This document shows positions 55,433-64,000 of a DNA stretch of 64,000 bases, piece by piece (the first letter of the stretch is position 1; every line of letters starts with the position of its first letter). The position numbers and the translations under genes were made by a program. The stretch lies in the NCBI RefSeq assembly GCF_026012395.1, contig NZ_BRZA01000005.1, positions 124,001-188,000 of the forward strand, given 5' to 3'. Source of the DNA: Lysinibacillus piscis. Lineage in GTDB: Bacteria; Bacillota; Bacilli; Bacillales_A; Planococcaceae. A model generated the notes under the pieces. The model worked only from the letters and a program-made list of their open reading frames with translations. It searched no databases and was not told the DNA's origin.

Positions 55433-55460
55433 TAACGTCATATAACGTTATATTACGTGT
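55433..55460. promoter_or_regulatory. Candidate FrlR operator: three ACGT motifs at 10-bp spacing
   Basis: ACGT at 55435-55438, 55445-55448 and 55455-55458; the centre is the perfect palindrome ATATAACGTTATAT. The spacing is one helical turn. It lies 25-50 bp upstream of the frlB start, so it would block the promoter. GntR/HutC regulators use AT-rich palindromes with a short core, which fits. Confidence 0.65.
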
Positions 55461-55592
55461 TATGATATCTCTATTTTTCTGAAAAGTCAATATATTATTA
55501 ATTTTCTATTTCTAATGATCTAAACCTTGATATACCTGCCTCCACATAACTTTTGTCACCCCTAATACAAAAAAATTTTTGAAAAAATCATA

Positions 55593-55639
55593 AAAAAAGA
55601 TGGCAGAGAAGTATGCTAAAACTTCTCTACCATCTTTTT
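55593..55639 (-). terminator. Terminator of ychF
   Basis: AAAAAAAGATGG, AGAGAAGT, loop, ACTTCTCT, CCATCTTTTT. It lies 6 bp behind the ychF stop, between it and the frl operator region. Confidence 0.88.
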
Positions 55640-55644
55640 AATTG

Positions 55645-56745
55645 TTATACATTAAAGCGGAATAACATAATATCGCCATCTTGGACGATATACTCCTTAC
55701 CTTCAAGACGAACCTTACCAGCCTCTTTAGCAGCTGCCTGTGAACCTGCTTCTACCAAATCATTGAAAGCTACTGTTTCTGCACGAATAAAGCCTCTTTC
55801 AAAGTCTGTATGGATAATACCCGCACATTGTGGAGCCTTCATCCCTTTACGGAATGTCCAAGCACGCACTTCTTGTACACCTGCTGTGAAGTATGTTGCT
55901 AATCCTAATAAATCGTATGACTTACGAATCAATTGATCTAAACCTGATTCTTTAATACCTAACTCTTCTAGGAACATAGCTTTTTCTTCATCATCCAACT
56001 CAGAAATCTCTTCTTCGATTTTTGCACAAATTGTAATGACTTGTGCACCTTCAGCAGCTGCATATTCACGTACTTTTTGTACATATTCATTGTTATCTGC
56101 ATCAGCTACTTCATCTTCAGAGACATTTGCTACGTACAGCATTGGTTTAATTGTTAATAAATGTAGACCTTTAATAACCTTTAGCTCATCCTCTGATAAC
56201 TCTGCTGCACGTGCAGGACGGCCATTCTCTAGTTGTTCTTTCACCTTGACTAAAATCGGCTCTTCAATCATGGCCTCTTTATCTTTTTGCTTAGCCATTT
56301 TCCCTACTCGTTGTAATCGCTTATCAACAGACTCTAAATCAGCTAAAGCCAATTCTAAGTTAATTACTTCAATATCATCAATTGGGTTTACTGTTCCTGA
56401 AACGTGTGTAATATTTTCGTCCACAAAGCAACGTACCACTTGGCAAATGGCATCTACTTCACGAATGTGTGCAAGGAATTTATTTCCTAACCCTTCTCCC
56501 TTAGATGCACCTTTTACAATCCCAGCGATATCTGTAAATTCAAATGCAGTTGGCACTGTTTTTTTAGGTACAACTAATTCTGTTAATTTTTCTAAGCGTG
56601 CATCTGGTACTTCTACAATTCCAACGTTCGGATCAATTGTTGCGAATGGGTAGTTTGCAGCTAATGCACCTGCCTTTGTAATTGCGTTAAATAATGTCGA
56701 TTTACCAACATTCGGTAATCCTACAATTCCAGCTGTTAATGCCAT
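55645..56745 (-). CDS. ychF: Redox-regulated ATPase YchF (Obg family)
   Basis: 366 aa: G1 VGLPNVGKSTLFNAITKAG, a TGS domain at the C-terminus (REVEGKEYIVQDGDIMLFRFN-like end). YchF binds ATP rather than GTP and associates with the ribosome. ATG at 56745 gives the conserved MALTAGIVGLPNVGKS start; an in-frame TTG four codons earlier lacks a signal. Confidence 0.96.
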   Translation of the reverse strand: MALTAGIVGLPNVGKSTLFNAITKAGALAANYPFATIDPNVGIVEVPDARLEKLTELVVPKKTVPTAFEFTDIAGIVKGASKGEGLGNKFLAHIREVDAICQVVRCFVDENITHVSGTVNPIDDIEVINLELALADLESVDKRLQRVGKMAKQKDKEAMIEEPILVKVKEQLENGRPARAAELSEDELKVIKGLHLLTIKPMLYVANVSEDEVADADNNEYVQKVREYAAAEGAQVITICAKIEEEISELDDEEKAMFLEELGIKESGLDQLIRKSYDLLGLATYFTAGVQEVRAWTFRKGMKAPQCAGIIHTDFERGFIRAETVAFNDLVEAGSQAAAKEAGKVRLEGKEYIVQDGDIMLFRFNV

Positions 56746-56830
56746 GAATGGACACAACCTTTCTTCTAATCAGTTCCTATTTTTACTCTTTTATAACCTT
56801 ATCTATTATATTGATTCACTAGTAAAAAGT

Positions 56831-57034
56831 CTAATTACTCTCATTTACCGAGATTAACACCTTTTTCATTTTCTTTTCAAATTCTCTTCGTGGAATCATG
56901 ACACTATGCTGACATCCCTCGCATTTAATACGGACATCTGCGCCCATACGAATAATTTTCCACTTATTTGTGCCACAGGGATGCTGCTTTTTCATTTCAA
57001 CAATATCATTTAAAGCAAATTTTTTGGGTTCCAT
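56831..57034 (-). CDS. yyzM: DUF951 protein (YyzM)
   Basis: 67 aa: FALNDIVEMKKQHPCGTNKW, IIRMGADVRIKCEGC, HSVMIPRREFEKKMKK. The Cys/His pairs (HPCG, CEGCQH) suggest a zinc site. Starts at the ATG that matches the B. subtilis protein, 11 nt from GGAGG and 1 nt after the mscS stop. Function unknown. Confidence 0.9.
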   Translation of the reverse strand: MEPKKFALNDIVEMKKQHPCGTNKWKIIRMGADVRIKCEGCQHSVMIPRREFEKKMKKVLISVNESN

Positions 57035-57035
57035 C

Positions 57036-57917
57036 TTATTCATTGCCTCCTTCTATTTTTTCATTAGTGCCATATAACAGCATTTTTGGATAAGCCATTG
57101 GAATATTATTTTGTTCAAAGAGCTTTGTAATATCACGGCGAATGGTACGTGCTATGCCATATTGTTGTTGCGGTAATGTTTCAGCCACTATACGAATTGT
57201 CACTTCCGCACCCTTTACATTTTGTACACCTAGAAAAACAGGTGTCTTCACAAGCTCCTTATATAACGTAGGTAATGTTGATAAATACTGATTAATCAAT
57301 GTTTCCACTACTTCAAAATCAACATCAGCCATCATCGGCAGATCGATCAAAATTTTAGAGTTATTAATCGAATAGTTAACCACTTCTCCAATCGACCCAT
57401 TTGGAATAATAAATTGCTCTCCAGTTGCTCCATTAATTTTAGTTGTGCGTAAGCCAATTTCAACTACGGTTCCTTCAGCGGCATTAATTTTAATATAATC
57501 ACCTACACCGAATTGGTCTTCAAAGATAATAAAAAAGCCTGTAATAACATCCTTCACTAAGCTTTGTGCACCAAAACCAATTGCTAAACCAGCAATCCCT
57601 GCCCCTGCTAATAGCCCTGTTACCTTAATATTTAAAGCAGATAGAATCGCAATAATCGCAGAAAAATAAACAATATAAGAAATCATATTTTGCAAAAGTT
57701 TTTCAATTGTTTTTTGACGACGCTCAGAATGATTTAACGGTGTGCGCATTCGTAAAAGAAACACTTTTTTGATGACTATTTTTCCTATTTTTACACTGAG
57801 CCAAGACAAAATTAAAATCAATATAATCTCAATGGAAGTATTGATTACTTTTTCCCAAAATGCTTCTGTTGAGAGCTTATCTAGATAGTTCTCTATAATT
57901 TTTTTATTTAATCCCAT
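57036..57917 (-). CDS. MscS-family small-conductance mechanosensitive channel
   Basis: 293 aa: three helices (about 20-120), the pore-lining helix with GAGIAGLAIGFGAQSLVKDVI, then the beta domain (GDYIKINAAEGTVVEIGLRT). It opens on hypo-osmotic shock. GGTGG lies 5-8 nt before the ATG pair. It precedes yyzM and is often found there in Bacillus (yyaF region). Confidence 0.9.
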   Translation of the reverse strand: MGLNKKIIENYLDKLSTEAFWEKVINTSIEIILILILSWLSVKIGKIVIKKVFLLRMRTPLNHSERRQKTIEKLLQNMISYIVYFSAIIAILSALNIKVTGLLAGAGIAGLAIGFGAQSLVKDVITGFFIIFEDQFGVGDYIKINAAEGTVVEIGLRTTKINGATGEQFIIPNGSIGEVVNYSINNSKILIDLPMMADVDFEVVETLINQYLSTLPTLYKELVKTPVFLGVQNVKGAEVTIRIVAETLPQQQYGIARTIRRDITKLFEQNNIPMAYPKMLLYGTNEKIEGGNE

Positions 57918-58009
57918 CATAACCACCTTTTGAATAACTTGTTAAAAAAATGCGTATACTGCATAAAAATCGAACACTTTTTACAAATAACTAGGAAAGT
58001 GAGTTTTTT

Positions 58010-58630
58010 ATGAATACTATACTGCCTTATTCTCTCCATTATGAAAGTCAAAATGCCGTTTGGCAATTAAGTTCATTGTTTTTAGAGCATATTCCATTTC
58101 ATCATGAGCGCCTTGTATTTTGCTGTATTGGTAGTGATCGTTGTACAGGTGACACACTTGGCCCATTAACGGGTAGCTTTTTAAAAAGAGCTGTCCGTTT
58201 CCCGTATGAGATTATTGGTTCATTGGAAGAGCCTTTACATGCCCTTAATCTCAATGATACCGTACAAAAACTACACAACGACACGATTAAGCCTTTTATT
58301 ATTGCCATTGATGCTTGCCTTGGAAGTGAACATAATATCGGTCATATCGCTGTACAAGATGGTCCCATCCTTCCTGGAAAAGCTGTAAAAAAACAATTAC
58401 CTCCAATCGGTGACATTTCAGTGAAGGGAATTGTCAATATTGGAGGATTTATGGAAATGTTAGTACTACAAAACACAAGGCTTCATATTTCTTATGCAAT
58501 GGCAGAAAAATTATCACGTGCACTCATACTAGCGATTCATCGTTACACATTAAAAAATGTAGAAAAAGGTAACCATCACACCGACAATAACGATTCCAGG
58601 CAACAAGTTAGCAGCTTTGATTTTCGTTAA
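58010..58630 (+). CDS. yyaC: YyaC, spore-associated (GPR-related) protein
   Basis: 206 aa: LVFCCIGSDRCTGDTLGPLTG and ALNLNDTV, IIAIDACLGSEHNIG and ISVKGIVNIGGFMEMLVLQN are typical of the spore protease/YyaC superfamily. It is probably made during sporulation; the role is unclear. AGGAAAGTGAG precedes the ATG. Its last 81 bp overlap the convergent DUF554 gene, so the C-terminal extension (from about residue 180) may be unusual. Confidence 0.85.
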   Translation: MNTILPYSLHYESQNAVWQLSSLFLEHIPFHHERLVFCCIGSDRCTGDTLGPLTGSFLKRAVRFPYEIIGSLEEPLHALNLNDTVQKLHNDTIKPFIIAIDACLGSEHNIGHIAVQDGPILPGKAVKKQLPPIGDISVKGIVNIGGFMEMLVLQNTRLHISYAMAEKLSRALILAIHRYTLKNVEKGNHHTDNNDSRQQVSSFDFR

Positions 58631-59263
58631 TCCTGCAATGTTTAAGCCGATTGCTAAAATCATTACACCCCCTACAGCCGTCATTTCTGTAATAAACATT
58701 TGTAATGCTGCATCAGGAATAAAAGCACTAATCACACCTGAAAAAAGAGCTATTGCCCCTTGATAAATAAATACAGGAATTGCAGATAATAAAACACCAA
58801 TTCCTAACGTAGAGGCTAATATAATGGCTGTAAATCCGTCAATTAAGCCTTTCGTTATTAATACATTATGATCATTACGTAAACCACTATCTAATGCACC
58901 AATAATCGCCATTGAACCTACAACGAAAATAAGAGATGCTGTAACAAAACCCTCTGCTATACTAATTTGATTATTATCTGTACGCTTTTTCTTAAATAAT
59001 GTCTCAATCCATTTGCCAAGCCGATTCAGTTGCTTATCTAAATCCAACCATTCACCAATAACCGTACCTACAACCAAACTCACAACTAAAATAATAAAAT
59101 TATCACTCTCAAAGCCCATTTTTATACCTAACAGTGCAACAGATAACCCTATAATAGATAGGACTGTTGCTTTCATAGATTCAGGTATATTTTTAAAAAT
59201 ACGTCCCACTAATGCTCCTGCAACGATGAGAACTGCGTTAATGAGTGTTCCTAATAGTACCAA
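58550..59263 (-). CDS. DUF554 membrane protein (YdfK-like)
   Basis: 237 aa with about seven helices (GTLINAVLIVAGALVGRIFK, LTNEF-like loop absent). TGEWLDLDKQL-like motif GEWLDLDKQLNRLGKW and GALDSGLRNDHNVLITKGL are family hallmarks. The TTG start has AAGGA 6 nt upstream. It is convergent with and overlaps yyaC by 81 bp. Function unknown. Confidence 0.82.
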   Translation of the reverse strand: MVLLGTLINAVLIVAGALVGRIFKNIPESMKATVLSIIGLSVALLGIKMGFESDNFIILVVSLVVGTVIGEWLDLDKQLNRLGKWIETLFKKKRTDNNQISIAEGFVTASLIFVVGSMAIIGALDSGLRNDHNVLITKGLIDGFTAIILASTLGIGVLLSAIPVFIYQGAIALFSGVISAFIPDAALQMFITEMTAVGGVMILAIGLNIAGLTKIKAANLLPGIVIVGVMVTFFYIF

Positions 59264-59285
59264 TTAATTTCCTTCTTCCCCCTAG

Positions 59286-59318
59286 AAAAATAGAGAGCGC
59301 CATTAAATACGGCGCTCT
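59286..59318 (-). terminator. Terminator of spo0J/parB
   Basis: AGAGCGCC and GGCGCTCT form an 8-bp GC-rich stem; ATTTTTCT follows on the minus strand. The stem starts at the parB stop codon. Confidence 0.85.
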
Positions 59319-60168
59319 AATATTCATCCTGTAAATTCAGTATTTCCAAAATTCTCTCTAAATCATCCTCTGAGTAAAATTCAATTTCAATTTTACCTTT
59401 ATTATTGGATTTTTTTATTTGGACGCTTGTACCAAAATAATCACGTAGCTGCGATTCTTTTGCTGCAATAAATATATCCTTTTTTTTTGGCTCCATTGTT
59501 TCACGTGAAACTTCTTCATTTAATTGTTGAATCAAGAGCTCTACTTGGCGCACATTTAACCCTTGCTTCACAATTTTATGTGCTATTTCGGAAATTTTTC
59601 TTTTATTTTTAAGTCCTAACAGTGCACGCCCTTGCCCCATTGATAACGCACCATCATTCATCAATGCTCGCACATCTTGTGGCAATGCTAATAGACGAAC
59701 ATGATTGGCAATATGTGGTCTACTTTTACCTAATTTTTTTGAAAGCTCTTCTTGTGTTAAGTGTAGACTTTCCATTAAAGTTTGATAGGCCTCTGCTTCT
59801 TCAATAACGGTTAAATCTTCACGCTGTAAATTTTCTAAAATAGCTAATTCCATCATTTGAGCATCTGATAGCTCCTTAACAATAGCTGGAATCACCTCTA
59901 AAGCAACTATTTGTGCAGCACGATAGCGTCGCTCCCCAGCAACAATCTCATAATGACGCCCTTTTTTCCGCACGACAATAGGCTGTAAAATACCATATTC
60001 CTGTATGGAAGTGGCTAATTCATGCAATGTTTCTTCATCAAAGATTTTACGAGGTTGAAATGGATTTGCAATGATTAGTTTTAATTGTATTTCTTCTATT
60101 TGCCCACTATGCTCTAGTGATTCTCCAGGAAATAGTGCACCAATGCCTTTTCCTAAACCTTTAGCCAT
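59317..60168 (-). CDS. parB: Spo0J/ParB chromosome partition protein
   Basis: 283 aa: GKGIGALFPG start, NPFQPRKIFDEE, the CTPase/ParB box with GERRYRAAQI, and the HTH TQEELSKKLGKSRPHIANHV. It binds parS as a CTP-dependent clamp and works with Soj. The ATG overlaps the soj stop by 8 nt. A parS-like site lies within the gene (59497-59512). Confidence 0.96.
   Translation of the reverse strand: MAKGLGKGIGALFPGESLEHSGQIEEIQLKLIIANPFQPRKIFDEETLHELATSIQEYGILQPIVVRKKGRHYEIVAGERRYRAAQIVALEVIPAIVKELSDAQMMELAILENLQREDLTVIEEAEAYQTLMESLHLTQEELSKKLGKSRPHIANHVRLLALPQDVRALMNDGALSMGQGRALLGLKNKRKISEIAHKIVKQGLNVRQVELLIQQLNEEVSRETMEPKKKDIFIAAKESQLRDYFGTSVQIKKSNNKGKIEIEFYSEDDLERILEILNLQDEY
59497..59512 (-). promoter_or_regulatory. 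parS site inside parB (15 of 16 bases)
   Basis: TGTTTCACGTGAAACT, against the consensus TGTTTCACGTGAAACA. It encodes VSRET in ParB. B. subtilis also carries a parS inside spo0J. Confidence 0.85.
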
Positions 60169-60922
60169 GTTTAATCACTTCCCTCGCTAACTCTAAATAA
60201 ACCTCTGCACCTCTTGATTTTGCATCATACACAATAATTGGCTGACCATGACTTGGCGCCTCACTTAATCGCACATTGCGAGGAATAATCGTTTTATAGA
60301 CCTTATCTTGGAAATATTTCTTTACTTCATCAATAACTTGTATCCCTAAATTTGTTCTTGCATCTAGCATCGTTAATAATACACCATCAATATACAATTG
60401 CTGATTCAAATGTTTTTGAACTAAACGAACAGTTGATAATAACTGACTCAACCCTTCTAATGCATAGTATTCACATTGTACAGGAATAATCAAAGCATCT
60501 GAAGCCGTGAGTGCATTAATTGTCAGTAATCCTAGTGATGGTGGGCAATCAATAATAATATAATCATATTCTTCTTTGACACTTTGGAGTGCATGCTTTA
60601 AACGAACTTCTCTAGAAATAGTAGAGACTAATTCAATTTCTGCACCTGCAAGTGAAATAGTTGCTGGCACAATGGATAAATTTTCAACTGCTGTTTTTTG
60701 AATCACATTTTCAACGTTTTCATCATCAATTAATACATCATAAATACAACCTGGTAGATCTCCCTTACTCACACCAAGTCCACTCGTTGTATTCCCCTGT
60801 GGATCGGTATCAATTAACAATACTTTCTTACCTAAATGCGCAAGACAAGCACTCAAGTTAACAGATGTTGTCGTTTTTCCTACGCCACCTTTTTGATTGG
60901 CGATAGCTATAATTCTTCCCAT
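60161..60922 (-). CDS. parA: Soj/ParA chromosome partition ATPase
   Basis: 253 aa: deviant Walker A AIANQKGGVGKTTTSVNLS, Walker A' IDTDPQGNTTSGLG and Walker B IIIDCPPSLGLLT. It is the ParA-type ATPase partner of Spo0J. ATG at 60922 (AGGTG 7 nt upstream) is chosen; the longer frame to 61087 holds a hydrophobic, unconserved N-terminus and crosses the noc terminator. Confidence 0.96.
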   Translation of the reverse strand: MGRIIAIANQKGGVGKTTTSVNLSACLAHLGKKVLLIDTDPQGNTTSGLGVSKGDLPGCIYDVLIDDENVENVIQKTAVENLSIVPATISLAGAEIELVSTISREVRLKHALQSVKEEYDYIIIDCPPSLGLLTINALTASDALIIPVQCEYYALEGLSQLLSTVRLVQKHLNQQLYIDGVLLTMLDARTNLGIQVIDEVKKYFQDKVYKTIIPRNVRLSEAPSHGQPIIVYDAKSRGAEVYLELAREVIKHG

Positions 60923-61032
60923 GAAAAAGCACCTGCTTTCATCTAACGAAGTCACTTTGATTAAACATTGTTCTGTATCTTTCATTCTATCAAAAAAGTA
61001 GCAGAAAGTTGTATAAAATATTATGAATATAT

Positions 61033-61071
61033 AAATGAGGCTACTCAGTAATTCTCTGAGTAACCTCATTT
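61033..61071 (-). terminator. Terminator of noc
   Basis: AATGAGG with CTCAG pairs with CTGAG and CCTCATT. It lies 25 bp behind the noc stop and separates it from soj. Confidence 0.8.
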
Positions 61072-61095
61072 TATCTGTATCATGCAATACCCTAA

Positions 61096-61989
61096 TTATT
61101 TCTTTTTAGGTATTTTCACTGTAATTTGATAGTATTCTTCAGTGTCTTCTTCTTCAGTTTTCACCGTAATACCGCTTTTCGTCACCATTGATAATGACTG
61201 TTTAATTGTATTCAAAGCAATTCGCACATCTTTACTAATAGCTTTACGTTTAGATTTTACTTTTCTAGGTGCTTCCTCTAGTTGTTCTTCGTCCAATGGA
61301 TGTAACAATAGATGAATATGCTCCTCAAGCTGTCGCACATTCCAATCATTCTCAATAATTTGCTGTAAGGTATCCAATTGTAATGATTGCTCTTTAATAG
61401 CGATTAAAGCTCGTGCATGACGCTCCGAGATTTCTCTTTTCAAAATAGCCTGCTGTACTTCTTGTGGTAGCTTTAACAGACGTATTTTATTCGCTATCGT
61501 AGATTGTCCTTTTCCAAGTCTTTGGGCAAGCGCCTCTTGTGTTAATTCATGCAGTTCTAATAACTGCTGATAAGCAACCGCTTCTTCAATGGCTGTCAAT
61601 TCTTCTCGCTGTAGGTTTTCTATTAAAGCAATAGAAGCTGTCTCTTTATCTGTTAAATTTCGTACAATGGCTGGTACTTCTACCCATTGTAGCTTTTTCA
61701 TTGCTCGATAACGACGCTCACCAGCAATGATTTCGTATTGATTATCCATTGTTTTCCGCACAACAATTGGTTGAATTACACCATGTGTATGAATCGTTCT
61801 TGATAGCTCTTCAATTTTCCCATCATCAAAAATAGTACGTGGCTGAAAACGATTAGGTACAATTTGATTGATTGGAAGCTGAATAACCTCTTCTGCTGCA
61901 CGAACTGTTTCTTCTTGTTCTACTTCAATTTCCACAATAGGCTCCGTTTTATTACCGCCGCCAAAAAAACGTGAAAAAGGACTTTTCAT
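61096..61989 (-). CDS. noc: Noc, nucleoid occlusion ParB paralogue
   Basis: 297 aa: N-terminal membrane-targeting helix region ([20 protein letters not shown]), [25 protein letters not shown] and [23 protein letters not shown]. It blocks FtsZ assembly over the nucleoid. It lies between rsmG and soj as in B. subtilis; the amphipathic N-terminus is diagnostic of Noc against Spo0J. Confidence 0.95.
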   Translation of the reverse strand: MKSPFSRFFGGGNKTEPIVEIEVEQEETVRAAEEVIQLPINQIVPNRFQPRTIFDDGKIEELSRTIHTHGVIQPIVVRKTMDNQYEIIAGERRYRAMKKLQWVEVPAIVRNLTDKETASIALIENLQREELTAIEEAVAYQQLLELHELTQEALAQRLGKGQSTIANKIRLLKLPQEVQQAILKREISERHARALIAIKEQSLQLDTLQQIIENDWNVRQLEEHIHLLLHPLDEEQLEEAPRKVKSKRKAISKDVRIALNTIKQSLSMVTKSGITVKTEEEDTEEYYQITVKIPKKK

Positions 61990-62141
61990 CCAAGTGGCAC
62001 CACCTTTAAGTAACTATGTTGCTCTGTGTCATTCTATTATTATTTAATATATTTTGTAAATTGTATATAGTACATAGATGTCATTTATGTGAATCATCCA
62101 TATCTAATATGTATGCTCAAAATGGGGAAAATATTTTGAGC

Positions 62142-62157
62142 TGTTTCACGTGAAACA
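62142..62157. promoter_or_regulatory. Perfect parS site between rsmG and noc
   Basis: TGTTTCACGTGAAACA, exact match to the 16-bp consensus bound by Spo0J. It lies 5 bp from the rsmG stop codon. Confidence 0.93.
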
Positions 62158-62161
62158 TCTA

Positions 62162-62878
62162 TTATTGAATAGGTGATTTATTTGGTACACCTGGTTTTCG
62201 TGGGTATTTTTTAGGTGTCCCTTTTATTTTATCAAATACATATAAAGTTCGTTCACTTTCTTCTACTGGTAACTGGAAAGAAAACTCTTCTTTTAAAGTA
62301 ACGCCTAATGTAGTTAAAGCTTTTTTAGCATCTTTTAATTCTTCTGCTCCTGCCGCTGCTTTTAATGCCACAAAATAACCGCCTTGCTTGGCTAAAGGCA
62401 CACATAATTCTGCAAGAACTGATAGACGCGCTACCGCACGAGCTGTTACTACATCAAATTGTTCACGATACGTTATATTTTGACCAAATTCTTCTGCACG
62501 TGAGTGAACAAATTGCATATTTTCTAATTGTAATTCTTCACTTAAATGATTTAAAAAGGTAATTCTTTTATTTAAGGAATCAACAATTGTAACATGCAAA
62601 TGTGGGAAGCAAATTTTAATTGGGATACTTGGGAAGCCTGCACCTGCACCTACATCACACACGCTCGTAACTTGTGAAAAATCAAAATAAAAGGATGCAC
62701 TTATTGAATCATAAAAATGCTTTAAATACACGCCTTCTAGATCAGTAATAGCTGTTAAATTCATTTTGTCATTCCACTCTACAAGTAACTCAAAATATTT
62801 TTTAAATTGGGCTACTTGCTTATCTGTCAGTTCAATTCCTTTAAGCTTCAAAGCCTCTATAAATTGTTGCTCATTCAT
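62162..62878 (-). CDS. rsmG: 16S rRNA (G527-N7) methyltransferase RsmG/GidB
   Basis: 238 aa: [23 protein letters not shown] motif [18 protein letters not shown] and [14 protein letters not shown]. It methylates G527 in 16S rRNA; loss gives low-level streptomycin resistance. AGGAGA precedes the ATG. The gene lies in the usual mnmG-rsmG-noc order. Confidence 0.97.
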   Translation of the reverse strand: MNEQQFIEALKLKGIELTDKQVAQFKKYFELLVEWNDKMNLTAITDLEGVYLKHFYDSISASFYFDFSQVTSVCDVGAGAGFPSIPIKICFPHLHVTIVDSLNKRITFLNHLSEELQLENMQFVHSRAEEFGQNITYREQFDVVTARAVARLSVLAELCVPLAKQGGYFVALKAAAGAEELKDAKKALTTLGVTLKEEFSFQLPVEESERTLYVFDKIKGTPKKYPRKPGVPNKSPIQ

Positions 62879-62908
62879 ATACAGTCTCCTTATCTATTTG
62901 CAAAATAG

Positions 62909-62936
62909 AAAGCGGGCATAAAAGATACCCGCTTCT
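62909..62936 (-). terminator. Terminator of mnmG
   Basis: AGCGGG and CCCGCT form a 6-bp GC stem with AAAAGAT loop; TTTCTATTTT follows on the minus strand. Confidence 0.75.
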
Positions 62937-62940
62937 TATT

Positions 62941-64000
62941 TTACTCACCGCTTACGCGTGCAATTTTCCCTTGCTCAATATAGACAAGTAAAATTGAAAT
63001 ATCAGCTGGATTAACGCCTGAAATTCGAGATGCCTGTGCGATGGACAATGGTGTCACTTGCTTTAATTTTTGACGTGCCTCTGTTGCTAAACCTGAAATT
63101 GCATCATAATCAATGTTTTCTGGTATTTTTTTATTTTCCATTTTATGAAGCTTTTCTACTTGTTGCAATGCTTTTTCGATATAGCCTTCATATTTAAGCT
63201 GAATTTCAATTTGTTCCTTCACTTCATCCGACAATTCAATAGCCGATGGAATTAGTGATGCAATTAGCTCATAATGCATTTCTGGACGTTTTAACAAATC
63301 AGCTCCACGAATACCATCCTTCAGCTCACTGCCACCTACTGAACGAATAACAGCTTGTGTTGCCTCATTTGGCTTAATAATCACTTCTCGTAAGCGTGCA
63401 ATTTCTTCTTCAATCAATATTTTCTTGTCATTAAATTGAGCATAGCGCTCTTCTGACACCATACCAATTTGATAACCTTTCTCCACCAAACGTAAATCTG
63501 CATTATCATGGCGAAGTAATAAACGATATTCAGCACGAGATGTTAACAAACGATATGGCTCATTTGTTCCTTTTGTCACAAGGTCATCAATTAACACACC
63601 AATATACGCATCAGAACGGCTTAAAATAAGCTCTACTTTCTCTAATGCTTTTGCAGCTGCATTCATACCAGCCATTAAGCCTTGACCAGCAGCTTCCTCA
63701 TAACCAGATGTTCCGTTAATTTGACCAGCTGTATATAAGCCTTTAATACGTTTCGTTTCCAATGTTGGCCATAGCTGTGTTGGTACGATAGCATCGTATT
63801 CAATGGCATAACCTGCACGCATCATTTCTGCATTTTCTAATCCTGGAATAGACTTTAATAAACGTGTTTGTACATGCTCTGGCAAACTTGTTGATAAGCC
63901 TTGTACATATACTTCACGTGTATTACGTCCTTCTGGCTCTAAGAAAATTTGATGACGTGGCTTATCATTAAAGCGAACAACCTTGTCCTCAATAGAAGGG
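62941..64000 (-). CDS. mnmG: tRNA uridine-5-carboxymethylaminomethyl(34) synthase subunit MnmG/GidA (partial)
   Basis: The window holds the C-terminal 353 codons and the gene continues past the right edge. Landmarks: [70 protein letters not shown]. MnmG uses FAD with MnmE to modify U34 in tRNA. An internal ATG at 63885 is not the start. Confidence 0.97.
   Translation of the reverse strand, partial: PSIEDKVVRFNDKPRHQIFLEPEGRNTREVYVQGLSTSLPEHVQTRLLKSIPGLENAEMMRAGYAIEYDAIVPTQLWPTLETKRIKGLYTAGQINGTSGYEEAAGQGLMAGMNAAAKALEKVELILSRSDAYIGVLIDDLVTKGTNEPYRLLTSRAEYRLLLRHDNADLRLVEKGYQIGMVSEERYAQFNDKKILIEEEIARLREVIIKPNEATQAVIRSVGGSELKDGIRGADLLKRPEMHYELIASLIPSAIELSDEVKEQIEIQLKYEGYIEKALQQVEKLHKMENKKIPENIDYDAISGLATEARQKLKQVTPLSIAQASRISGVNPADISILLVYIEQGKIARVSGE

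Overview
The window looks like a low-GC Gram-positive chromosome of the Bacillaceae/Planococcaceae type, most like Lysinibacillus. The evidence is gene content and order: walR-walK-walH-walI-walJ-htrA-rlmH, purA-dnaB-rplI-gdpP-yybS, rpsF-ssb-rpsR, ychF-yyzM-mscS-yyaC, and soj-spo0J-noc-rsmG-mnmG, plus an S-layer-homology surface protein. The genus is an inference; no rRNA or tRNA gene is present. The right edge cuts mnmG. In Bacillus the order continues mnmE-jag-yidC-rnpA-rpmH-dnaA, so oriC probably lies a few kb beyond the right edge. Most genes are on the minus strand and so run away from that origin.

Layout. 0-10 kb is accessory: the tail of an effector-binding-domain protein, a double-HTH regulator behind a palindrome-bearing promoter, a small membrane protein, a 992-aa beta-helix/InlB/SLH surface protein, L-lactate dehydrogenase, a methyltransferase gene broken by one in-frame stop, a second methyltransferase, an MBL-fold hydrolase and a NupC-type nucleoside transporter. 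10.6-20.4 kb is a genomic island at the 3' end of rlmH, the same target used by staphylococcal SCC elements. It is bounded by two pairs of degenerate copies of the rlmH 3' end, carries a truncated large serine recombinase, and holds likely defence genes: a sacsin/Hsp90-type ATPase translationally coupled to a Schlafen/AlbA-like protein, a membrane-anchored nucleotide-hydrolase-like sensor/effector with a membrane partner, and a PD-(D/E)XK-like nuclease.

20.3-31 kb is core: rlmH with a DnaA-box cluster upstream, htrA, the complete walRKHIJ operon, a LysM-G5-M23 cell-wall hydrolase and a YitT membrane protein. 31-36.8 kb is a beta-glucoside operon (RAT/terminator leader, PTS EIIBCA, 6-phospho-beta-glucosidase, LicT antiterminator) followed by an MFS transporter. 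36.8-47 kb holds purA, dnaB, rplI, gdpP and yybS, a lipoprotein, a VanZ-like protein, and the rpsF-ssb-rpsR operon. 47-50 kb holds a DUF3267 metalloprotease-like protein and two HAD phosphatases. 49.5-55.5 kb is an almost complete fructosamine (frl) operon, frlB-O-N-M-D plus frlR, with a likely FrlR operator of three ACGT motifs spaced exactly 10 bp apart and no ABC ATPase gene. 55.6-64 kb is the origin-proximal core, with a perfect parS between noc and rsmG and a near-perfect parS inside spo0J.

Most start codons were set by the position of the Shine-Dalgarno sequence; where this moves the start downstream of the longest open frame, the entry says so.
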